Shown here: positions 1 to 4,428 of the stretch, in pieces
Layout of the letters: every line of letters begins with the position of its first letter
How positions within the stretch are numbered: position 1 is the stretch's first letter
DNA from: CAZOIA01 sp964579675
Lineage (GTDB): Bacteria > Planctomycetota > Phycisphaerae > UBA1845 > PWPN01
Direction of reading: 5' to 3'
NCBI GenBank assembly: GCA_964579675.1
Contig: CAZOIA010000280.1
Span: 1 to 5,960 of the forward strand
Length of the DNA: 5,960 bases
Position numbers and translations under genes: made by a program
Notes under the pieces: generated by a model
What the model was told of the DNA's origin: nothing
Databases searched by the model: none
The model's input: only the letters and a program-made list of their open reading frames with translations

Positions 1-5
1 GCCGG

Positions 6-248
6 CTACCGGCTCGATGCTTCGAGGATCGTCACACCAACAATCTGGTCGCCTCGGCGATGCACGATGATCCCGTCATCACGCATCTCGCTGTCTGTCG
101 CCCGTTGCGGGCGCCGGAAGCTGAGGTAGACCACATCGGCCTGAGCGTCATAGTCGATCCACATGCTCGCCTGCGGCAAGTCGATAAGCCTGGGTACAGC
201 TTGGAGGATACGAGAGATGTCTTTCTTGCGCAGCGTTGCTAGGGCCAT
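6..248 (-). CDS. DUF2283 family small protein, probable antitoxin partner
   Basis: This 80-residue protein matches the DUF2283 (YuzE-like) pattern. A short N-terminal helix-forming stretch (residues 1-28) is followed by the domain core at about 29-78: MWIDYDAQADVVYLSF, then the acidic DSEMRDDG turn, IIVHRRGD and the closing strand IVGVTILEAS. DUF2283 proteins are small, mostly beta, and without a proven biochemical role; many lie next to small BECR-fold or DUF4258-type genes. Here the start codon overlaps the end of the upstream nuclease-like gene by 10 nt, so the two are almost certainly co-transcribed and translationally coupled. A weak ribosome-binding sequence (AAAGAG on the minus strand, inside the upstream gene) supports this start. 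The length is normal for the family and the reading frame is intact. The antitoxin or regulator role is an inference from pairing, not from a visible DNA-binding motif. Confidence 0.85.
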   Translation of the reverse strand: MALATLRKKDISRILQAVPRLIDLPQASMWIDYDAQADVVYLSFRRPQRATDSEMRDDGIIVHRRGDQIVGVTILEASSR

Positions 249-535
249 ATCTTGTTACTCTTTCGTGGCTTGGTCGTGAAGAACGCCGTAATCACGAAAC
301 CATCATCTTTCCCGAGTTCCTTGTAGACAACCGCCAGGTACCGCTTGCGCCCGTAACCCCTCCAGGCGACCAGCGAACCGCGATAGCCTCGTGTTACCCA
401 ATCCGGGTCCGCGACCGCGGCCAGCACTTCGTTCAGCCGGCCGGCCAACTCGTCTCGGGCCTCCACGATGTGCAGCCATCGTTCGGCCGTGAGACGGATC
501 GGAACCCCTCGCACGGAGCTCACAGTGTACATCAT
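239..535 (-). CDS. PBECR-type (BECR-fold) nuclease-like protein, probable toxin
   Basis: This 98-residue protein resembles the small phage-Barnase-EndoU-ColicinE5/D-RelE-like nuclease (PBECR) families that occur beside DUF2283 genes in cyanobacteria and planctomycetes. Visible family features are IRLTAERWLHIVEAR (13-27, including W20 and H22), the DPDWV turn (43-47), the strand YLAVVYKEL (66-74) and the core strand GFVITAFFTTKP (79-90), ending in a near-terminal Trp (W97). In BECR-fold RNases a scattered set of His, Arg, Lys and Thr/Ser residues is catalytic; candidates are H22, R14, K72 and T87/T88, but this assignment is inferred. The start at 535 gives two adjacent Met codons and follows an AGAAAG sequence. 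A toxin-first, overlapping arrangement with DUF2283 suggests an RNA-targeting toxin with its antidote, but no toxicity can be read from the sequence. A non-toxic housekeeping nuclease is the alternative. Confidence 0.8.
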   Translation of the reverse strand: MMYTVSSVRGVPIRLTAERWLHIVEARDELAGRLNEVLAAVADPDWVTRGYRGSLVAWRGYGRKRYLAVVYKELGKDDGFVITAFFTTKPRKSNKIWP

Positions 536-673
536 ATCATCTTTCTACCAGACTGCGATCGATTCGTCACCTTCCCAAGCTTCCGCGAGCAACCGGGTCG
601 TCTGCGTCGGCAGGCGCGGAGGTAGCCATGCTCCCGCAACGCTCGAGCATACCGCAGTGCTCATCGTCCGCGT

Positions 674-702
674 TTGCGTCAGCGGAGCTGAAAGCGTATT
701 CT
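674..702 (+). promoter_or_regulatory. weak candidate sigma-70-like promoter for the lyase gene
   Basis: A TTGCGT hexamer (674-679) and a TATTCT hexamer (697-702) are separated by 17 bases. They match 3 of 6 and 4 of 6 consensus positions respectively. The predicted transcription start would fall at about 709-710, right at the chosen ATG of the lyase gene, which lacks a well-placed Shine-Dalgarno sequence; the nearest GGAG (684-687) is 22 bases away. This could mean a leaderless mRNA. The match is weak and planctomycete promoters are poorly defined. Confidence 0.2.
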
Positions 703-709
703 GCCGCCC

Positions 710-2530
710 ATGGTGATACATGCGATGGTTCTGGCGTGTCTGCTTGCCCCCGCTGGTGCGGGTGACAAGGGCCAGGTCGCCCCGCCGTCGGCGGTGTTAT
801 CGACGTTGCGGTCCGGTCATCCGCGTTTGATCGTGCTGGACGAGGATCTTGCCCGGGTTCGCCGGCTGATTGAGACCGATACGGCGGTGGGCAAGCTCCG
901 TGACGAGCTTCGCCGGTCGGCGGAGAAGATGCTCGATCAGCCTACGGTGACCCACGAGCTGATCGGCCCGCGGTTGCTGCACCAGTCCCGGCGGTGCTTG
1001 CAGCGGGTGTACACGCTGGCGGCCATGTACCGACTCGACGGGGACCGCCGGTTCGCGCAGCGGGCGGAGCGGGAAATGCTGGCCGCGGCCGCCTTTGACG
1101 ATTGGAACCCGTCGCACTTTCTGGACACGGCCGAGATGTCCCACGCGCTGGGCGTGGGATACGACTGGCTCTATGACTTCCTGTCGCCCGAGAGCCGGGC
1201 CGCGATCCGAACCGCCATTCTCGAGAAGGGGCTCAAGCCTGGACTCGATGCCTATCGCAAGCAGATGTGGTGGATCAGTTGCGGGCACAACTGGAACCAG
1301 GTATGCAACGGCGGGCTGACGATCGGAGCGCTGGCGATCGCGGACGCCGAGCCGGAGGCGGCCGCCGCTGTCGTCTCGAAGGCGTCCGAACTGATCCGGC
1401 GACCGACCGCCCGGCTCGCCCCGGACGGCGGATGGGACGAGGGGCCGGGATACTGGAACTACGCCATGTCGTACACGGCCTACTATCTGGCCGCGGTTCG
1501 CACGGCGCTGGGCACCGACTTCGGGTTGCACGCCAGCGACGGGCTGGCGGAGACGGGCCGGTTCCGCATCTACTCGATCGGGCCGACGCGGCTCACGTTC
1601 AACTATGCCGACGCCGGTGCCGGGGCGGGCAACGCTCCCCAGATGTTCTTCTTCGCCCGGCTTTTCGACCGCCCGGTCTACGCCTGGCACCAGCGCCGCT
1701 TCCGCACCGGTGTCAGCGCGCTCGATCTGCTCTGGTATGATCCGCGGGGCACCGACGCCGAGGGCACCAGCCTGCCGCTCGACGCGCACTTCAAGAACGT
1801 GGATGTCGTTTTCTTCCGCAGCGCGTGGGATGACCCCGATGCCCTGTTTGTCGGGTTCAAAGGCGGGGACAACCGGGCGAATCACAGCCATCTCGACCTT
1901 GGCACGTTCGTGCTCGACGCGCTCGGCAAGCGGTGGGCACTCGATCTCGGTCCGGATGATTACAACATGCCGGGCTACTTCGGCGCCAAGCGGTGGACGT
2001 ATTACCGGCTGCGGACCGAGGGCCAGAACACGCTGGTCATCAATAGCGAAAACCAGGAGCCCAAGGCCAAGGCGCCGATCATCGCCTACGACTCAACGCC
2101 GGCGACGTCGTTCGCCGTTGCCGACTTGTCCGCCGCCTACGCCAGGCACGCCCGCCGGGTCCGCCGCGGCATCGCGGTGCTCGATCGGAAACGCGTGCTC
2201 GTGCAGGATGAGATCGAAGCAGACACCGCGCTTGACGTCCAGTGGACGCTGCATACGAGCGCCGACGTCCGGGTCGCCGACAGTGTGGCCACGCTATCGT
2301 TGGGGGACAAGCGGCTCCGGGTTCGCGTCGTCGAACCGGCGGACGGCTCCTGGGTTGTCCAGCCCCTAGATCTCAAATCGCCGCAGCGCCCCGCCAAGAA
2401 CGTCCGCAAGCTTGTTCTTCGCCTGCACCCGCCACCACTGCAAACCCGCATCGCGGTGCTCCTATCACCGGTCGATACCGGCCAGGAAGCCGATGAGCGT
2501 GTAGACCTCCGGCCTCTGGCTGAGTGGTAA
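710..2530 (+). CDS. exported heparinase II/III-family polysaccharide lyase-like protein
   Basis: This 606-residue protein has the usual layout of the family: an N-terminal alpha-helical toroid (about 36-330) and a C-terminal beta-sandwich (about 365-590, heparinase II/III-like). The N-terminal stretch (about 5-18, VLACLLAPAGAG) looks like a short signal peptide, so it should act outside the cytoplasm. Landmarks are HPRLIVLDEDL (37-47), WNPSHFLDTAEM (132-143), CGHNWNQVCNGG (191-202), DEGPGYWNY (243-251) and NHSHLDLG (391-398). By analogy with Pedobacter heparinase II, H193, Y248 and H392 are likely catalytic; the 55-residue H-to-Y spacing matches that enzyme. H394 and D412 could be metal ligands. 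The family cleaves uronic-acid-containing polysaccharides by beta-elimination; the substrate cannot be told here. ATG 710 is the first good start after an in-frame stop at 689-691; ATG 725 is the alternative. No binding module or dockerin is present. Confidence 0.85.
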   Translation: MVIHAMVLACLLAPAGAGDKGQVAPPSAVLSTLRSGHPRLIVLDEDLARVRRLIETDTAVGKLRDELRRSAEKMLDQPTVTHELIGPRLLHQSRRCLQRVYTLAAMYRLDGDRRFAQRAEREMLAAAAFDDWNPSHFLDTAEMSHALGVGYDWLYDFLSPESRAAIRTAILEKGLKPGLDAYRKQMWWISCGHNWNQVCNGGLTIGALAIADAEPEAAAAVVSKASELIRRPTARLAPDGGWDEGPGYWNYAMSYTAYYLAAVRTALGTDFGLHASDGLAETGRFRIYSIGPTRLTFNYADAGAGAGNAPQMFFFARLFDRPVYAWHQRRFRTGVSALDLLWYDPRGTDAEGTSLPLDAHFKNVDVVFFRSAWDDPDALFVGFKGGDNRANHSHLDLGTFVLDALGKRWALDLGPDDYNMPGYFGAKRWTYYRLRTEGQNTLVINSENQEPKAKAPIIAYDSTPATSFAVADLSAAYARHARRVRRGIAVLDRKRVLVQDEIEADTALDVQWTLHTSADVRVADSVATLSLGDKRLRVRVVEPADGSWVVQPLDLKSPQRPAKNVRKLVLRLHPPPLQTRIAVLLSPVDTGQEADERVDLRPLAEW

Positions 2531-2583
2531 GCCGAGCCGAGTGCCTCATAACCCGGACATCTTGCTGAGAGGCCGCCAGCGCT

Positions 2584-2635
2584 TTTATCGGACGTGCTGC
2601 GGGGGCTCAAGTCGCCCCGCGAATTGTCCGATAAA
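2584..2635. repeat. compound inverted repeat between the lyase gene and fliM
   Basis: Outer arms TTTATCGGAC (2584-2593) and GTCCGATAAA (2626-2635) are perfect 10-base reverse complements. Inside them, GCGGGG (2599-2604) and CCCCGC (2615-2620) are also perfect. The two stems are separated by a symmetrical 5x5 internal loop and close on a 10-base loop. It lies 53 bases after the lyase stop and 59 bases before the fliM ATG. No U-run follows on either strand, so it is not a standard intrinsic terminator. It could be a transcript-end structure, a leader element of fliM, a protein-binding site or one copy of a dispersed palindromic repeat. Confidence 0.6.
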
Positions 2636-2675
2636 CGAGAGTCTGTAGTGCGCGCACGCCGCTCTTGAGGATCCC

Positions 2676-2682
2676 GGGGGAG
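2676..2682 (+). promoter_or_regulatory. ribosome binding site of fliM
   Basis: GGGGGAG lies 12 bases before ATG 2695. It favours that ATG over an in-frame TTG at 2665, which would add ten non-conserved residues. The family N-terminus (Met, then the CheY-binding motif) fits directly after ATG 2695. Confidence 0.5.
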
Positions 2683-2694
2683 TCCGCATCTTGT

Positions 2695-3699
2695 ATGGCA
2701 GACGTTCTCGATCAATCTGAAGTTGACGCCTTGCTGTCGGCCGTTGACGCGGGGGTGACTGAAACCGCCGAGCCGGAGGTCTTCACCCGGACCCGGGCCA
2801 AGCAACAGGAAGTCCGTACTTACGACTTCAAGCGCCCCGAGCGGGTCAGCAAGGACCAGATGCGCTCCCTGGAGGCGATTCACGAGGGGTTCGCCAGGAA
2901 CTTCGGAGCGTCGTTGTCCGCGTTCCTCCGGACCATCATTGAAGTCCGGGTCGCGACGATCGAGCAGTTGACCTACAGCGAGTTCATCCATTCGCTGCCG
3001 AACCCCACCTGTTTCAACCTTCTCAACGCGATGCCGCTGGAAGGGCAGTTGTGCCTGGAGATCAGCCCGCTGATCATCTACCCGATCATCGACCGCCTGT
3101 TGGGCGGATCGAACGCCGAGCTGTTCATACCACAGCGGCCGCTCACCCTCATCGAATGGCGGCTGGTCGAGCGTATCACGAGCCGGGCGGTGGCCACGCT
3201 GACCGAGGTCTGGTCGAGCCTGGTCGACGTGAAGTTCGAACTGGCGGAAACCGAATCGAACCCGCACCTGGTTCAGATCGTCGCCCCCAACGAAGTCGTG
3301 GTGGTGATCGGTCTCGAACTCAAGATGGGAACCCGGGCGGGGACCATGACCCTTTGCGTGCCGTTCAACGTCATCGAACCGGTAATGGGCAAACTGGCCA
3401 CGCAGAGCTGGCTCGCCTATCAGCGCAAGGCGTCCAGTCAGCAGCAGAAGGATAAAATAACCACCCATTTGAAGTTGGCGGAAGTGGGGATTCGGGCCTT
3501 TTTGGCTGAGACCACGATCACCGTCAATGACCTGCTAAACCTTCAGCCCGGGGACGTCATCCCGACGGGCAAGCCCGCCGATTCCGAGCTGGTGCTCCAG
3601 GTGGAGAACCGCAGCAAGTTCGCGGGCCGGCTCTACCAGTGCAAGGGGGTCCGCACGCTTCGGGTAACCCGGCCGGTCGATCCGGACGAGGCTCTGTGA
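2695..3699 (+). CDS. fliM: flagellar motor switch protein FliM
   Basis: FliM is part of the C-ring at the cytoplasmic face of the flagellar motor. It binds phosphorylated CheY and, with FliG and FliN, sets rotation direction. From ATG 2695 the protein is 334 residues, the normal length. The N-terminal CheY-P-binding segment VLDQSEVDALLSAV (4-17) matches the canonical LSQDEIDALL motif. A linker leads to YDFKRPERVSKDQ (43-55) and the CheC-like middle domain (about 43-240), with NPTCFNLLNAMPLEG (103-117) and LLGG (135-138). The C-terminal SpoA/FliN-like domain spans about 258-330 (LAEVGIRAFLAETTITVNDLL through RVTRPV). The frame is intact with no missing region. No fliN, fliL, fliG or other flagellar gene flanks it, so it appears to be transcribed alone in this genome. 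The neighbours give no hint of regulation beyond the upstream palindrome. Confidence 0.96.
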   Translation: MADVLDQSEVDALLSAVDAGVTETAEPEVFTRTRAKQQEVRTYDFKRPERVSKDQMRSLEAIHEGFARNFGASLSAFLRTIIEVRVATIEQLTYSEFIHSLPNPTCFNLLNAMPLEGQLCLEISPLIIYPIIDRLLGGSNAELFIPQRPLTLIEWRLVERITSRAVATLTEVWSSLVDVKFELAETESNPHLVQIVAPNEVVVVIGLELKMGTRAGTMTLCVPFNVIEPVMGKLATQSWLAYQRKASSQQQKDKITTHLKLAEVGIRAFLAETTITVNDLLNLQPGDVIPTGKPADSELVLQVENRSKFAGRLYQCKGVRTLRVTRPVDPDEAL

Positions 3700-3716
3700 T
3701 TGGCGATTCGCACCTC

Positions 3717-3840
3717 TTCGCTCTCTCGCCTTCGCTCATTCTCACCTTCACCTCTGTCTACTCTCCAGGTGTCTGGGTCTGTCCATCTCTCCATCTCTCC
3801 TTCTGTCTCTCTGTCCTCTTGCCCTCCCGCCCGGCATCCC
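3717..3840. repeat. pyrimidine-rich low-complexity tract after fliM
   Basis: By hand count roughly four fifths of these bases are C or T on the plus strand, with CTCTC and CCATCTCT motifs repeated (for example at about 3793-3810). Such a long one-strand bias is unlike the flanking genes. It could form an unusual DNA structure, mark a mutational hot spot, or be a C/T-rich untranslated transcript tail. No clear function can be assigned. Confidence 0.6.
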
Positions 3841-3863
3841 TCGCCGGCTGCCGCCCGCCCGGG

Positions 3864-3906
3864 GGTTCGATCCGGGCCCTACCGGGCACGTCCCGTCGCG
3901 GCATGG
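3864..3906 (+). repeat. GC-rich element, copy 1 (diverged)
   Basis: This stretch shares GGTYCGATCCGGGCYCT at its left end and TCGCGGC at its right end with bases 4065-4108, with a short length difference between the two blocks. Copy 1 has only a 4-base stem (GCCC 3876-3879 with GGGC 3884-3887), where copy 2 has a perfect 8-base stem. The two copies suggest a small dispersed palindromic element that has decayed here. The TTCGATCC motif recalls a tRNA T-loop, but the flanks do not pair as a T-arm. Confidence 0.45.
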
Positions 3907-4064
3907 TCGAATCTCACCGGTAGGTAAATGTCAGGCTGTACTTGAGTGAAACAGCAGCCTGTGGTAAGCTTGGTGAGTTGCGGAGCCACAATATGTACGT
4001 ACGTCCCGATATTCCGGTGGTGACCGGCGCTCCGCCAACGTTGAGTTTGCGCGTGTCGTTCCCG

Positions 4065-4108
4065 GGTCCGATCCGGGCTCTGTGAGCCCGGTGCCCCTTC
4101 GCGGCGTG
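4065..4108 (+). repeat. GC-rich element, copy 2, with an 8-bp hairpin
   Basis: This is the second copy of the element at 3864-3906, in the same orientation. Its centre is a perfect hairpin: CCGGGCTC (4073-4080), loop TGT, GAGCCCGG (4084-4091). A close mirror of that hairpin follows at 4132-4150. No U-run follows, so intrinsic termination is unlikely. Confidence 0.5.
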
Positions 4109-4131
4109 AGGTTTACCCGTCCGAGGAAACA

Positions 4132-4150
4132 CCGGCCTCACAGAGGCCGG
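4132..4150. repeat. 8-bp perfect hairpin, near-mirror of the one at 4073-4091
   Basis: CCGGCCTC (4132-4139), loop ACA, GAGGCCGG (4143-4150). Compared with the reverse complement of the hairpin at 4073-4091, it is identical except for one swapped base pair (stem position 5 with 15). The arrangement of two opposed hairpins 40 bases apart recalls REP/BIME-type elements in other bacteria; that label is an analogy only. Its right arm is also the start of the tandem repeat that follows. Confidence 0.6.
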
Positions 4151-4242
4151 CTCTGATCGCGTCGGAATCGCAGAGGCCGGCTCTGATCGCGCCGGAATCG
4201 GCTCTGACCGTGTCAGAAGCGGCTCTGATCGCGTCGGAGGTC
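4141..4242 (+). repeat. tandem repeat: two 30-base and two 21-base units
   Basis: Units 4141-4170 and 4171-4200 are 30 bases long and differ at one base. They are followed by two shortened units lacking the first nine bases: 4201-4221 (17 of 21 bases matching) and 4222-4242 (close match, one inserted base near the end). The shared core is GCTCTGATCGCGTCGGA. A further partial echo, CAGAGACGCCGGCTC, appears at 4261-4275. All period lengths are multiples of three, so an open frame runs through the array, but the peptide is not family-like and the array lies upstream of the supported start of the next gene. Confidence 0.8.
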
Positions 4243-4324
4243 GCTATACACGTGCGGCGTCAGAGACGCCGGCTCGGCAAACCCGTAGCCCTGGCAGTGG
4301 CGAGCCACCAGTTGCGCCGCGGGA

Positions 4325-4356
4325 CGCTAGCGACCCGAAGCGAGGTCGCGATAGCG
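4325..4356 (+). promoter_or_regulatory. bulged hairpin in the probable leader of the secreted-protein gene
   Basis: CGCTAGCGACC (4325-4335) pairs with GGTCGC (4344-4349) and TAGCG (4352-4356), leaving a two-base GA bulge and an eight-base loop. It gives 11 pairs about 70 bases before ATG 4429. A smaller stem lies upstream (GGCGT 4256-4260 with ACGCC 4266-4270), and a TATACA sequence at 4245-4250 could be a -10 box, although no good -35 is seen. The structure may be part of a 5' untranslated leader. It matches no riboswitch I recognise. Confidence 0.4.
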
Positions 4357-4414
4357 GGGCGCTGTTCGCCTCCGTCGCAGGAGAGAGTGCTTGCATTAAG
4401 TGGTCGCGTTGGCC

Positions 4415-4420
4415 AAGGAG
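4415..4420 (+). promoter_or_regulatory. ribosome binding site fixing the start at 4429
   Basis: AAGGAG ends 8 bases before ATG 4429, and a signal peptide begins at that Met. Both facts favour 4429 over an upstream in-frame GTG at 4210, which would put 73 arginine-rich residues in front of the signal peptide and start inside the tandem repeat. Confidence 0.75.
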
Positions 4421-4428
4421 AACCAGGG

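Larger units (their letters stand above)
3700..4428. other. 729-base gene-free region rich in repeats and hairpins
   Basis: No open frame here shows a recognisable domain. The 75- to 94-codon frames on the plus strand at the left come from the C/T-rich tract, and the minus-strand 75-codon frame (4141 to 3914) has no family signature. The region contains a pyrimidine-rich tract, a GC-rich element present twice, two near-mirror hairpins, a tandem repeat and a probable structured leader for the downstream secreted-protein gene; these are listed separately. Bases about 3921-4013 are visibly richer in A/T than the surroundings. Confidence 0.7.

Noticed and set aside
797..1891. Long minus-strand open frame opposite the lyase gene (364 codons)
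   Set aside because: It is a high-GC shadow of the plus-strand gene, whose family motifs are clear. The antisense peptide is arginine/proline-rich with no domain pattern.
2665..2694. TTG start of fliM adding ten residues
   Set aside because: The conserved FliM N-terminus begins at ATG 2695, and GGGGGAG lies between the two starts at a distance suited to the ATG.
2137..3468. Long minus-strand open frame opposite the lyase end and fliM (443 codons)
   Set aside because: It spans two real plus-strand genes and the palindrome, and its peptide is low-complexity with no family signature.
3861..3890. tRNA T-arm suggested by GGTTCGATCC
   Set aside because: The bases flanking the loop do not pair as a T-stem, and no acceptor, D or anticodon arm can be drawn upstream. 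The same motif at 4066-4075 lacks a T-arm too.
3700..3927. Small Ser/Leu/Pro-rich plus-strand frames after fliM
   Set aside because: Their composition simply reflects the C/T-rich tract. There is no ribosome binding site or recognisable domain.
4141..4242. CRISPR array
   Set aside because: The repeats are directly adjacent without unique spacers, are few, and no cas gene is present.
4210..4428. N-terminal extension of the secreted-protein gene from GTG 4210
   Set aside because: The extra 73 residues come from the tandem repeat and the hairpin-bearing leader, are arginine-rich, and would precede a clear signal peptide. A good AAGGAG sequence and ATG at 4429 are better supported.
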